From assembly GCA_001630475.1 (NCBI GenBank), contig KV419394.1:434001-498000 (forward strand): DNA of 64,000 nt. The letters are read 5' to 3'. This document shows, in pieces, positions 11,454 through 23,610 of the stretch. The notes beneath the pieces were generated by a model. The model did no database searches, was not told the origin of the DNA, and saw only the letters and a list, made by a program, of their open reading frames with translations. The stretch's first letter is position 1, and every line of letters begins with the position of its first letter. A program made the position numbers and the translations under genes. This DNA comes from Sistotremastrum niveocremeum HHB9708 (Eukaryota; Basidiomycota; Agaricomycetes; Sistotremastrales; Sistotremastraceae).

Positions 11454-14230
11454 TCAGGACACGAACAACTCGTACACTTGTCCGCTCAGCGCTTGTCCAA
11501 TCTTTCTCCGGCTCGCCACTTTCGCCTCTCCAAGCCCGCATAGCAATTCTCGCGCACTCTCGGCTTTCCCCCGCGCCTTTCCTTTCCTCGAGCTCCTTTG
11601 CCCCATAGAGTCGCCTCCTCCACCGCCAAGGCTCTCTCCTTCGCTGTCTCCTAATCCTAGGTCCCCTCTTCCTTCTTCACGACCTTCCGCCGCCCTAAAC
11701 GCCTCCCACAACGCCCTCGGGTACGGGTAGCGGTCGATCACCATCGCCACTTTTTCCGGTGACATCCCGCGAATACACAGCAGCATTCGTGCCCAACATT
11801 CCCGCACTGTAGTCAGCCCAGATTTGGAGTTTAGACTGTCGAAATCGGCATAGGAAATAAGGTAGGATGGGGCTACGCCTTTCTGAGGGTCCTGACTGAA
11901 CTGAGACGAATGAGGGGTTCGAATCGAGGGGTTACTACGGAGGTGCTTCTGCAGGGCCACGTAAGAATGGCGCTTCAGCATATGGGGTGGTATAATACGA
12001 AGCGTTTCGTTCTGCATGTACGTACAGCCGTGATGAACAGAATGCTGCAATTAGAAACGATATACATGCGGAAAACCGAATAATGAACGTACCTCGTGGT
12101 TCTGTATGATCTTCTCATGCAACCGAACCAGATAATCGATGGTGAACTGCAGACTACGCGTCTCTTGCACAATAAAATTGTCGATCACGAGCGTCTGAGA
12201 AAGCGCCGTGTTGATCTGCAAATCGAAGAATTCCTTAAATTTTGCGGGGTCGTATTCTTCCACCAGATAGAAGACATGAGTAATGGCAGATTGCCCGAGG
12301 CGAAACTAAGGGATGAGGGGAGAGAAGTTTGATCAGCTCAGCCAACCTTCCTCATTGGACCCACTCGAACCGAAGAACCTACCTTCTGATCGTGAAATCT
12401 GCCGTCCTTGATACTTCCGCAAAGATCATCGAGTCGCTTCCTTTCGAGAATATAATCCAAGGCAAAAAGCTCGCCATCGCTCTTTCGTCTAGCGACCCAT
12501 GTCACGTCACCCAATGCCAAAGCCTTCCGTAGAAGTTTAATTCCACGCTTCATTAGTTTGTCCTCGATATAATCGCGATTCTGCTGATTCTTGATTTCCC
12601 GCGTGTCCAGGACGAGGTAGACCTCATAATCATATGGAGGAATCTCTATCGGATCGAAGGAGGGGAAGGTGGTTGGATTCAAATCCACTAAGCGAGGGCG
12701 AGTGCCAGCGCCAATGCCTGCTGCCTCGTGGATTGCATGCTCATTTTCCTGAAAGGCAAGGGGTGGCGGGACAAAATCCGAGACTCGCGGGGCAGGCTTG
12801 AACTTTCCATTTGCTTTGGCTCTCACAGGAGCATCTACAGGGGTAGGCTGCGTAGTCGCTCGTCGTGGAATAGGGGGAATAGGCGGAGGAGTGGGATCGG
12901 AGGTCTTTGTTGACGAACTGGGCAGGACTGACGGCGCAGTATGGGTGCGTTGAAGAATCGAGTTAGCACTCTCATCTGATTTCGTAGCGGTGAGTGAATT
13001 GACGTTGGATGCCCTGCGGGCCAGAGCGGCTTGGGCTAGCTTCTCCCTATTCACTGCCAGGGTATCGGCGGCGCCGTTCCCATGCTGTGGAACAACCGTA
13101 TTCTGTCGCCTCGGATTGTTAGCAAGAGGTAATTGTCGGCTAGGATCATTTGTTCTGGGTCGTTGTGCCTCTTCCTCTGCTAGGAGTTCAGTCAAAGTTT
13201 TCTTGGCAGTTGGCTTACTGCCTCGTTCCGCGACACTTGGAGACGTAAATCCATTACAGGTAGGTGTGGCAAGCGGATCGTCTTCTGATAACCAAGCTGC
13301 GATCAGCTTTCCAGAAGCGAAAGGCTCCTTGTCGACTAATCGTTGACAGTTAGGATGACTCGCTTGCGATTGTTGGTATTCAATCTTGAAGAGCAGTCCT
13401 TCGGCACCGATTTTTACGCATGCTTTGGATGATGGGTCAACCCGCCTGTCCTCAGTATCTATATGAACGGGAATTAATTGAAGTCATTGATGCCGTACGT
13501 CTCGTAACGCCGCACCAAGATAATTAAATTTGAAGGCGCCGTCGCTTGAGCTAGTAGATGTTTGTGGCCTGGGTTGATTGTCCAATCTCGTCTCCCATGG
13601 ATCAGGGGCTTTCTGTTGAGCACTCCTTAATATCTCGTTCGGATCATATCTGTGCGTCACAGTCTTGGTGGCCACAACAGGACCGGAGTCGTCCTGCTCC
13701 TGAGTGAAGAAACCCAAACCCTCGACTCCAGCTGCAATGGAGTTAAAGTCATATCTGCGACCACTGCTCTTTGGAGCCGAGGGTCCAGCTGCAGCGTTTC
13801 TGGTACCAGATGCGCGAGGAGGCGGTCTGTTTTCAGCCTGCGATGCATCGTCGGAAGTCGTCCGAGCTCGTTTGGCAGGCTGTGTATCGCCTTCTGTAGA
13901 CTTTCTTTTTCCTTTGCCCTTTGATTGAGAAGAGCCACCTGCAAATAAGTTGATTGAAATCGACTTGGCCTCACAGAGAGGGTGGCACGATGTCTTACCT
14001 TGTCCTCGTCGCACAGGCTCCTGTCCGTTCATTTTCTTCTTGATCCTTTCAAGAAGATTTTTCCCGATAAATTTGACGTGTATAAGATCGTCGATGGTAT
14101 ATAATTCGTCGTCTGGAGTCTCAAGAAGAGATTTATAGGCTTTGTTGTGGGCGTTCCATTTATTGCCTTTCTCCTCTGCTTCGTCGCGCCATTCAAGAAG
14201 CCACTCAAGAATTTGATCTTTCGGCACCAT
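11454..14230 (-). CDS. MUS81: Mus81-like structure-specific endonuclease catalytic subunit
   Basis: Catalytic half of the Mus81-Eme1 nuclease, acting in the nucleus on replication and recombination intermediates. Start chosen at ATG 14230 (MVPKDQILEWLLEWRDEAEE), which matches the family N-terminus; an in-frame ATG at 14359 would add an unsupported 43 residues. Order of domains: N-terminal helix-hairpin-helix (KFIGKNLLERIKKKM), basic linker, winged-helix region (KIGAEGLLFKIEYQQSQASHP), ERCC4 nuclease (VYLVLDTREI, then YILERKRLDDLCGSIKDGR) and C-terminal HhH2 (IRGMSPEKVAMVIDRYPYP). The ERKxxxD motif lies near 12425-12450 and is intact. Joined exons read FHDQK-FRLGQSAITHVFYLVEEYD. About 840 residues in roughly five exons. 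Near the end there is a Gly/Glu-rich insertion in the HhH2 region. The partner EME1 is 8.3 kb away on the same strand. Confidence 0.9.
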
Positions 14231-14461
14231 AGTGTGATAGAGAAATATTTCCAAGAATATAGATGAGCCCAAAAAGCGACGAGGGTTCCGTGAGGTGTGT
14301 CCGCTTCCTGAGGCGACGCGATGAGACAAGCGCTGAGTCGAGGACGCGAACCGTGTCAACTCCGCCCACGAGCGTCATTTCATTTATTCTTGCCTTTCTT
14401 TAATGATAATGGTGGTACAAGTGAATCCTCAATCAGACAAAAAAGTTCAACTATTCTACGA

Positions 14462-16192
14462 TCATCGCATGGTCACTAACTCCTCTGAGGACGTAGGATG
14501 AATGGCAACAGTGTCGTCGAAGTCCTGTTTCGTTGCTATAATGTCGCGGCAATAGAGTCAATTGGAGCCTATAGCATAAGCAGACAAGCACGTACCTCCC
14601 ATTTTGATGGCCACGGAGAATCCTTGCGTGATTTCGTCACTGCCTTGGCCAATGATATGCATGCCGACGACCTTTTCTTCGGGGCCGACGCAAACAAGCT
14701 TATAGACGGTAGGTTCCTTCTTGGAGATCATCGAGAAGTACAGTGACTTGAAAGAAGAGTTGTCTGGGGAGCAGCGGTATTAAAACGAGCTGGACCTTGA
14801 GTGGGCCGGGAGTCACTCACAAATCTTCACTGAGTCGCCGTATTTCTCACGGGCCTCGGGTTCTGTAAGACCGACAGTGCCGATAGGAGGGTGCCTGGTC
14901 CCTGATCAGATCTGCAGAAGGAGAGAAAATCATTGGCACATACGAGAAAACCACAGTGGGAATGTTCTCATAGCTGAGTTTATCGTTGGCAAACTTGGCC
15001 GGGCCGTAGAGACGATTGGCAAGGCGTCTACCAGCAGCGATGGCGACAGGGGTTAACAGGGCTTTTCCGGCAACATCACCAATGGAAGTTATATCGGCGA
15101 CGTTGGTATTTTGATACTCATCGACAATAACATTGCCCTTGTCGTCCGTCTTCACTCCGGCTTTCTCAAGCCCAAGGTTCTCAGTGTTCGCCTTTCTTCC
15201 GACGGCCCAAAGGAGAACGTCCACTTCGAAAGGTGCGCCGCTGTCGGTGTGGATTGTGAGCGGGCCACCCTTTTCGCCTTCTACCTTGGTAATCTTCGTC
15301 GTTTTATGGACGTTGATTCCCGTCTCCTCAATCCAAGAGGTTAAGGTATCCTGGATCACGGGGTCAAAGGTCCTCAGAACCTTTTCGTGCCGAATGAGGA
15401 GGTGGGTTTCGGTGCCAAGGGTGTGGAAGATTCCCGCGAGCTCGACGGCAATGTATCCAGCTCCAACCACAGCGACACGCTTAGGTTGTGTTTCGAGTTC
15501 GAAAAAACCGTCAGAGGTAATGCCAAGGCTTGCTCCAGGAATTTCGTTGTCGGAGGGAATGATAGGGTATCCACCGGTAGCAATGCAGATGTGCTTTCCG
15601 TGGATGTTGTATTTCTCACCAGATTTATCGGAGATCTCAAGGGTATGAGGATCGACGAAACGAGCCCATCCATGAACGAGATCGATGCCCTCCTTCGCCC
15701 AGTTGGTGGTGTATATGCCAGTCAACCGCTTGATATATGCATCGCGTTTGGGTTTGAACTTTGCCCAGTCGAATTTGGGGAGCTCAGACGGTCCAGAGAA
15801 CGCGTACTCGGCGGCTTGATGAACCTTTTCCGTCAAATCGGCCGAATGCCACATGATCTACGATACACGAATGAGCCCTTGTGCGCAAAGCATATTATTG
15901 GGCAACTTACTTTCTTGGGCACGCATCCTGCCGATAGTTGTGTCAGACAAAGTTGTAAAGGGTATCGGAGATCATACCAACGTTCACGCAAGTACCTCCG
16001 TACTGCTCAGTAGCCTCCACGATGGCAACTTTCTTGCCATACGACGCGGCTCGTCGCTGGGAACGATCTTAATGAGCAGATGGTTGGATGTCAGGAGGAG
16101 AGTGGACTCACAGCACCACCGCTGCCACCACTACCGCCTCCGATAATGATGAAGTCGTAATTTCCTCCGTGTTTCAAATCAGTGGGAGCCAT
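14462..16192 (-). CDS. GLR1: Glutathione reductase
   Basis: FAD flavoenzyme that reduces glutathione disulfide with NADPH. Exons join to [20 protein letters not shown] (FAD-binding GxGxxG), the redox disulfide [13 protein letters not shown], an NADPH fold ([17 protein letters not shown]), the FAD site near [17 protein letters not shown], the [14 protein letters not shown] segment and the dimer-interface tail [12 protein letters not shown], which carries the catalytic His. All active-site residues are present. The stop is TGA at 14462-14464. The second redox cysteine sits in a 17-nt micro-exon (15911-15927). The chosen ATG gives a cytosolic form; an upstream intron-like element (about 16206-16258) could allow a longer 5' leader, but no upstream ATG giving a presequence was seen. 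Divergent from the V-ATPase gene, 322 bp between starts. Confidence 0.93.
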
Positions 16193-16365
16193 TTTGTGTG
16201 CTGGAGAGGCGATAAAGTTGCGTATCTGAGCGCGTACGTTGGTTCAGCAGCATACGAAAGCCAGTGAGGCAGGGACAAACCTGAGTGAGTCGATGGGTAG
16301 CTCGGCGTGAGGCCACGATCCTCGCAGTAGAGAAGATGAGGTTTTCCAGAGCTGAGATGACGCGG

Positions 16366-16373
16366 GTTTATAT
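16366..16373 (-). promoter_or_regulatory. TATA box, glutathione reductase promoter
   Basis: On the minus strand the sequence reads ATATAAAC about 175 bp upstream of the glutathione reductase ATG. It lies inside the 322-bp region shared with the divergent V-ATPase gene. The match is to the general TATA consensus; transcription start data are not available. Confidence 0.4.
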
Positions 16374-16514
16374 GCTCCCTCTAAGCAGTGTGGTCGATTA
16401 TCTAGGGATCAGATCAATCAAACCCCGTCAATGGCCGGCAGCAATGCCCGGGGTTTGCCGAACTAAGACTTACTCCGGAGCAGCTGCGTGGGCCGACTCG
16501 AACACTTGCTCGAC

Positions 16515-19500
16515 ATGGCCGACGACGAGTACCCAACTCTTTTCCGTGAGTCTCAATGTCTGTCCGATTTGGATACCAGTATTTAACTCGTACCGAAAGG
16601 CTCGGAGCATATGAGCTTGATTCAGCTCATTATTCCCCTGGAAGTTGCTCATGATACCATCGCTGAATTGGGAGAACTGGGAGACGTCCAGTTTAAAGAT
16701 GTGAGCATTTAATGTCTTCTGTCACACAGGGCGTAGTTTCATATGCTACCCGAATTCTAGTTGAATCCAGATGTGAATCCTTTCCAAAGATCCTACGTAA
16801 ATGAAATTCGTCGAATTGACGAAATGGCGCGTCGAGTTCGCTTCTTCAGTCAACAGCTCGAGCAGCAAGGAGACATTTTCATCCCTCCTCTTTGGGATTC
16901 CGCTCCTCTCGTGACCGTAGGACCCCGCGTTCCTCAAACTATCGATGAACTGGATACCAAGCTCTCCGAGCACGAGAAAAGGCTGAGCCAGATGAATGAG
17001 AGCTACGCTACTTTAAGCGACCGCAGGCGCGAGCTTGTAGAGGCCAAACATGTTCTCCGAGAGACCGCCGTCTTTTTCGATAAAGTGAGTCAATGTTTTA
17101 TCTGTTGATGCATCGTGGAAACAAGCTGATCACCCCTTTGCAGGCCGAGACTCAACAGACCGATATTCGTGCCTCATTCGATGAAAGCTCGGCCCCCCTT
17201 TTGCAACATGATGACCGCGAAAATCAAGCAGGCTCTGTCGCAGCACAATTCGACCTTGAGTATGCCTATATACTTCTTTTGCGTTTGACTCAATCCTGAC
17301 ATAACAACTTCAGATTTGTTGCTGGAACAATCGACCGCGCTCGCATGTCTACATTTGAGCGCATCTTGTGGCGTGTCTTGAGAGGCAATCTCTATATGAA
17401 CCACACCGATATTGCCGAAGTCTTCGTCGACCCTCAGTCTGGCGAAGAGACTCGCAAGAACGTCTTCATCATCTTTGCGCACGGTTCATTCCTTCTCACC
17501 AAGATTCGAAAAATCGCTGAGTCTATGGGTGCCACCCTCTACCCTATCGACGCCAATTCCGATAGGCGTTCTGAGGCCCTCAGGGACGTCACTACCCGTC
17601 TCTATGATCTCGATAGCGTCTTGGAACAGACCAAGCACACCAGAAAGGAAGAACTCGAGAGAATTGCGGGTGGGGTTGAGAGTTGGAAAGAAGCCGTCAA
17701 GAAGGAGAAATTAATCTGGGAGACGTTGAACTTGTTCAGATATGATAAAGGTCAAAGGAACTTGTTCGCGGAAGGATGGTGTCCAACTAGGGATATCGTT
17801 GACATCCAAATGGCACTGCGACGTGCGACGGTATGTGCTATGTATTGTTTGCCCATTGCAGCGCTCAGCCTATGTCTCTCTTCAGGAAGAATCTGGTACT
17901 ACTATTCAACCCGTTCTACGCACCCTCAACACGACCAAAATGCCGCCCACCTTCCACCGGACCAACAAGTTCACGGAAGGATTCCAGACTATCATCGACA
18001 GCTATGGTATCGCTACTTATCAAGAGGTTAACCCTGGGCTGTTCGCAGTCATCACCTTCCCCTTCCTATTCGCTGTCATGTTCGGTGACATCGGCCACGG
18101 TTTCCTGACCTTCGTCAGCGCCCTCCTTATGGTGATCTTCGAGCGGAAGCTTGCGAAGTCCGATTTAGGAGAGATTATCGGAACTTTCTTTTAGTGAGTT
18201 TCGATCATGTCCACTCTTCGGCCGCGAGATTGATGTCCGGATCTAGTGGTCGATATATCATTCTACTCATGGGCTTGTTCGCGATGTACACTGGGTTGAT
18301 GTATAACGACATATTCTCCAAGTCGCTTGATATTTGGACTTCGGGGTGGAGCTGGCCTACAACTGACGACGCCGGCGCGATCATTGAAGGGTACAGGAAC
18401 GAACATGTCTATCCTTTCGGCATCGACCCTGGTTGGCACGGAGCGGAGAATGTTCTTGTGTTCACCAACTCTTATAAAATGAAGATGTCTATTATTCTTG
18501 GCGTGATCCACGTCAGAGTCATTCATATCGGTTCCTCGGGTTAATCTAATACTTTTCCAGATGTCCTTCGCGATCTGCCTTCAAATCCCGAATCATCTTC
18601 ATTTCAAGAAAATCTCCAGTCTCTGGGCCGAATTCTTACCACAAATACTCTTTTTGTGGTCCATCTTCGGATACCTCGTTTTCACCATTGTCCTCAAATG
18701 GTGCACGGATTGGCGAACTGCTACGACTCAACCGCCTTCGTTGTTGAATCTGTTGATCCAGATGTTCCTCAGCCCTGGCAGCGTCAACGAAGAGGAGAAG
18801 CTTTTTGCCGGGCAGTCGCAGCTCCAGACCTTCTTGGTGCTTCTGGCACTCGTCTGTGTGCCTTGGATGCTGTGTACCAAACCCTATCTCGAGTGGAAGG
18901 AACTGAAAAGAATAGAGGCCCAAGGTTATGGACGCATCCAAGGCGAGGAAGAGCTGCTCTCTGCCGAAGAAGCAGGGAACGGCAACGGACACGGCAGAGC
19001 ACATAACGAGGACGACGGCGAGGAAGGAGAAGGAGGCGAGCACCATGACTTTGGGGAAGTGGTGATTCACCAGGTCATCCATACGATTGAGTTCTGTTTG
19101 GGGTGTATCTCCAACACGGCATCGTACCTCCGTCTTTGGGCGCTGTCCTTGGCCCATGCTCAGTTATCTGAAGTGTTGTGGGACATGACTATCGCTGGGA
19201 TGTGGCCGCCGTCGGGGCTTTTCGGGTGGATTGGATTGGCTCTGATAAGTGTATTCTGGTTGATTGCGACGATCGCCGTCTTGTGTATCATGGAGGTATG
19301 TGGACCGGATGCCATTTAACCCGTTTCTGATGGTTCTTTCTCTGTTCAGGGACTATCGGCCTTCCTACATGCGCTTCGATTGCACTGGGTGGAGGCCAAT
19401 GGGAAACACTACATGGCTGGCGGACACGTGAGTGATGGGAGTTTTGCTTATCATGGAGCTGTACTGATAACCGACGTCTAGCAATTCACACCGCTTTCGT

Positions 19501-19529
19501 TTGCCAACAGCGTCCAGAGCGTTGAGTAG
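16515..19529 (+). CDS. VPH1: V-type proton ATPase subunit a (V0 sector)
   Basis: Membrane subunit that forms the proton half-channels of the vacuolar H+-ATPase, which acidifies vacuoles and endosomes. The short first exon encodes [19 protein letters not shown] after joining at 16556, then the cytosolic N-terminal half ([23 protein letters not shown]; a coiled-coil near [19 protein letters not shown]), then the membrane half starting near [22 protein letters not shown]. The channel motif [17 protein letters not shown] contains the essential arginine. An acidic, Gly/Asn-rich loop (about 18960-19050) separates late helices. The end is [22 protein letters not shown] with TAG at 19527-19529. About 830 residues with several short introns; the family is usually 800-850. 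Isoform (vacuolar Vph1 or Golgi Stv1 type) cannot be told from one copy. Confidence 0.95.
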
Positions 19530-19918
19530 AATACACCGTAGTTACAAGGTCGTTATTAAAATAGTCTTGTCTTGTTGTGAAAGAAGGCGAGAAATAGAAT
19601 CACGAGTTTGGTGCGGGGAAGCTGATGATCTTGTTGCGGAAGCGAAGTCGACGAAGCGTGGTCATCGTGCAGCACATGGCGTGACGCTACATGTTAGTTT
19701 GTTCTTGCCTAATCTGTCCACACAACCGCCAGGTTTGTTGTGTTTTCGAGTTCATTTTGCAACATTAAGGGCTAACAATACAAAGCTGTAGTGCTTTGGC
19801 AACAGTGTAGAAATGTTAATTAAGTTGTGGCTGGCAACTTGAACAATGGAAGTTAAGCGAAGACTGTATCGATCGATCGGGAATAGGAATCTGAATAATC
19901 CCACCCGTCCTTGTCTTC

Positions 19919-19943
19919 CACATGCATCACCGCCATACAAATA
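19919..19943 (+). promoter_or_regulatory. Proximal promoter module of sedolisin 1
   Basis: CACATGCATC (19919-19928) is followed by a TATA-like TACAAATA (19936-19943), 42 bp before the ATG. The same two words in the same order occur before the second sedolisin gene. The close spacing to the ATG implies a short 5' UTR. The rest of 19530-19977 shows nothing recognisable. Confidence 0.45.
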
Positions 19944-19977
19944 GTTCTATCTTCCCATTCGATGGTCTACTCGAGCC

Positions 19978-22326
19978 ATGTTTTCCCCCCTCCCCTTCCT
20001 ACTCCTCCCCCTCCTCGGCCTCTTCGTCGAGGCCACCAACTATCCCAGGGCCTTGCATGAAAAGCGCACGGGAACAATAAAATACAGGCAACATCGTCGC
20101 CTCAGTCCTCGCGACATTGTTCCTGTCCAGATTGGCCTTAAGCAGTCCAACCTCCACCGTATCGAGGAGTTGCTTTATGGTGTCTCTGACCCCGTTTCAC
20201 CCAACTACGGGAAGCACTATCAACCTCACGAGGTCGTAGAGCTATTCGCTCCCTCCAACGACACCGTCGACACCGTCAAAGCATGGCTGGAGGAGAACGG
20301 GATTGGTGAAGACAGGGTTGAGCTTTCGCAGAGCCGTGGCTGGCTCAAGTTCCCCGCAACCGTGTCTGAAATCGAGAGTCTTCTCGACACCACGTACCAC
20401 ATTTACGAGCACCAGGATGGATCAGAACACGTCGGCTGCGAGGAATATTCCCTCCCTATGCACATCAAGGAGCATATCGAGATTGTTCACCCGACAGTGA
20501 ACATGGGAGGCAAGCGCAAGATCTACAATCACAGCAAGAAACGCAGTCTTAACAAGGGTTCTCTTCTTCGTGGCCCGAAGACGGACGGCAAAAAGCCTAG
20601 CCAGCTTTTCAATGATACCGCCAACTGCGATTCTCAGATCACACCCGACTGCCTCAGAGCTTTATACGACATCACTCCCAAGAATCAGCCTGTTGCCTTC
20701 CCGACCAACACATTCGCTGTCCTCGAGTTGACGCCCCAAAGCTATGTTCAAGAAGACTTGACCAATTTCTTCGAGATTTTTGCCCCGGATATTCCCAGCC
20801 AAACACCCGAATTGATTTCCATTGACGGCGGCACTGTCACTGCGGATACCTTGACGTCCTTTGACATCAATGGCGAATCGGATTTGGACTTTGTGCGTCA
20901 CTGAGCATACTTTAATTGACCTCTGACTGAATTGATGGCAGGAATATGCTATGACTTTGACATCTCCTCAAAAGGTTCTACTGTATCAGGCTGGTGACGA
21001 GGTACAAGGTGCTTCTTTCAACAACATGCTCGATGCTTTGGACAAGTCTTTCTGTACCTTCGAGGGAGGGTGAGCTTCTATTCATGTTGTATCGTGCACA
21101 GAATTTCTGATCTCTGGATAGCGACGACCCTAATGATGATGGTATTTATCCCGATCCTGCACCCGGTGGCTTCAAGGGCAAAGAATCATGCGGCATCGTC
21201 AAGCCCGCCAACGTTATTTCTATCTCATACGGAGCCGATGAAGTCGGTGAGTACAACCCATGATGTCCATATCCATGCATATTCATGAGCTCACGTCGTC
21301 GGATAGAATTCACCGACTTTTACCAAATTCGAGAGTGCCAAGAGCATGCTAAGCTCGGCATGATGGGCGTCACTGTTCTCTATGCTTCAGGAGACAATGG
21401 CGTTGCCGGAAATGGTGGTGTCTGCATTGAGAAATTCCCCAATGGAACTGTCATTGAGAGCACCAGTGGGAAAACGTTCAATCCCTCGTTCCCCGGTTAG
21501 TGCCTTCAATTTATTCCCATTTTGAAACGGAGGCTCATTACGTCCTCGATAAATAGAGGGTTGTCCTTTCGTCACTGGTGTCGGAGCGACTCAAGTTGAT
21601 CCTGGCAAGACCGTCGACGATCCTGAGGGTGCCGCAGAACAGGTCATTTTCTCAGGAGGAGTCAGTTTATTCTACCCTCGTCCTTTCGCACTCTAACAGA
21701 ATCTATCACTCCAGGGCTTCAGCAATGTTTTCTCTATCCCCGATTATCAGAAATCACAAGTCGCACATTATTTCGCCGCCCACAAACCCCCTTACGGTGC
21801 CGACATCTACAATAACAGCCAAACTACTCGTGGTTATCCGGACGTCGCTGCCAATGGTGTCAATTATGTGATTGCTATCGATGGAGAATTCGCACTTGTA
21901 TTCGGAACATCTGCTTCTACTCCCGTGTTCGCCTCCATCATCACTTTGATTAACTCTGCAAGACTCGCCGTCCACAAATCACCCGTTGGCTTCATTAACC
22001 CTGCTGTGAGTTTCACTCCATCTATCTTGCGCGTCTCGGCTTATTCTTGCCAGATCTACTCCGCTAACTTCAAGCAAGCATTCAATGATATCAAACACGG
22101 CAGTACGTTGCCCTCCATATTCCTTGGGAATATTGCCGATCCTGACTTTTCTTTCAGATAACCCAGGCTGCGGAACTAATGGATTCACCGCTGTTGAAGG
22201 ATGGGATCCCGTAACTGGTATGTATATTCCAAATCACTGAGATGAGCTCTCTTGATTGATTTTGGTCCAGGTCTTGGAACGCCTCACTTCCCAACACTTG
22301 TTGGACAGTTCTTGCTCTTGCCGTGA
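19978..22326 (+). CDS. Secreted sedolisin (S53 serine-carboxyl peptidase) 1
   Basis: Acid peptidase of the tripeptidyl-peptidase/grifolisin type, expected to be secreted. It has a signal peptide (MFSPLPFLLLPLLGLFVEA), a propeptide (Pro-kumamolisin-like, residues about 25-170), a basic linker (residues 171-202) and a catalytic domain from CDSQITPDCLRALY. Catalytic Glu and Asp are in NGESDLDF, the oxyanion Asp in YASGDNGVAGNGG, the Ser in FGTSASTP. The calcium-site tail reads [20 protein letters not shown], then WDPVTGLGTP. All are present, so it looks active. About eight introns; stop TGA 22324-22326. It is the first of a tandem pair with the gene at 23611 and shares its exon layout. Substrate preference cannot be read from sequence. 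Confidence 0.93.
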
Positions 22327-23554
22327 TCAACACTAACGCCTTCATAACGTCGTTCATGATGCTAGTTCTTATGGACACTTCTAAATCGCTTTAACCAGTA
22401 CCACTGACTCATGTATAAGACTCTTAATGGACGGCTTGAGTGTCCATTAATAATTCGAAATGAAAATGTCGAAACATGCTATTAGATGATCGGGCAAGGA
22501 CGGAAGTCTGAGATGAATCCACGTGTATGACATTGCTTCTCACTGAGAAGAGGTGGGATCGGCATAGCGTTTTAGGAATGGTCTCCATGAGAGTAAAAGA
22601 CTGCGAAGGGACGAAGGAGAACGTGCCACTAACGAGTCTGGGCCTGGATAACGTGGCGCTCGATAGCTCTCCGTAGCACAATCTCGATGGCAAATACTCT
22701 TCAAGGTCTCGAGATGTGATGATTGCCGTGGCAATAACAGACCAGAGGCCCAGAGTTGCCTCACGATCATTGAGAAAAGAAATCGTAGCGAGGTCAAAGT
22801 TTGCAGAGTGTCGCCTAAGCCCCGCTGTTTGCTGGCAACTTTTTAGAAGATACACGACTCAAGCTATAAGCGTTCAATCTGAGATGCCGAGCGTCCTTTC
22901 CCAAGAGCCAAGAGAGATTGAGCCACAGACAACGCCGAGAGCATTCAGCGAAAAAGCTTGAATGCCGAGGCGTGACGTAACGCATGTGACCTCGGTGGTG
23001 ACATCACTCGGGTTAGGGTTATCCTTTGTGTCTTCCCTTCCTTTTGCGGGCTTTGTGTGCACTCGCCGAGCTCGCCATTTTCTGCCTCCGACTTTCATCA
23101 CATTACGAGCCTATATTCAAAGGTCACGTCTTGCTCACCGATACCTTCACAGTGTCCAAGGAAGACCCCGTGCCAGCAATGCTCGTTTGCTTTTCTTTTT
23201 CTAATTATAACCATGTGAAGGAACATTCTTAATGGCATCCTTCTTCCATTCTCAAGGAACGGCACGCCGTAGACGTCTTCCCTAGTGGACCAGAGCAAGC
23301 ATGCGTCACATATGGCGCCTTACTATTCGAACGGCGTCGCCAGACCGTTGTCTGTATGCCTTAGCTTCATGCCTGCCAATTTATTTTGGCTCTCGTTGGG
23401 AATCATTGAGATTCATGGACCCATTATATGGTGGACGGTCACAGTTCAAGAGCTCTTCCCGTCGAACTACGGTCAATGGACATTAAATGCAGGATTGGCG
23501 ATTTATTTCGCGTCATACGGTTCAAATAAGAACGATCCCACCGCCGTCGACCAC
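22327..23554. other. Spacer between tandem sedolisins
   Basis: About 1.2 kb holding the 3' UTR of sedolisin 1 and the upstream region of sedolisin 2. A 143-codon minus frame at 22424-22855 has no recognisable motif. A single TTAGGGTTA word near 23010 is not a telomere array. No decayed third copy of the peptidase was noticed. Confidence 0.5.
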
Positions 23555-23578
23555 CACATGCATCGCTGGCTACAAATA
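23555..23578 (+). promoter_or_regulatory. Proximal promoter module of sedolisin 2
   Basis: CACATGCATC (23555-23564) then TACAAATA (23571-23578), 40 bp before the ATG. This mirrors the module before sedolisin 1, with spacing within 2 bp, and the flanking bases (for example ATCCCACC upstream and TTGAGC just before the ATG) are also similar. Confidence 0.45.
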
Positions 23579-23610
23579 CTTCCATTTCCCAGTCGACGGC
23601 ACCTTGAGCT

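Noticed and set aside
11925-11945. GGTTCGAATC, resembling a tRNA B box
   Set aside because: It lies within MUS81 coding sequence and lacks a cloverleaf.
14230-14359. Upstream MUS81 start adding 43 residues
   Set aside because: The extension has no similarity to Mus81 N-termini; MVPKDQ fits the family better.
23008-23020. TTAGGGTTA telomere-like word
   Set aside because: A single copy with no array around it.
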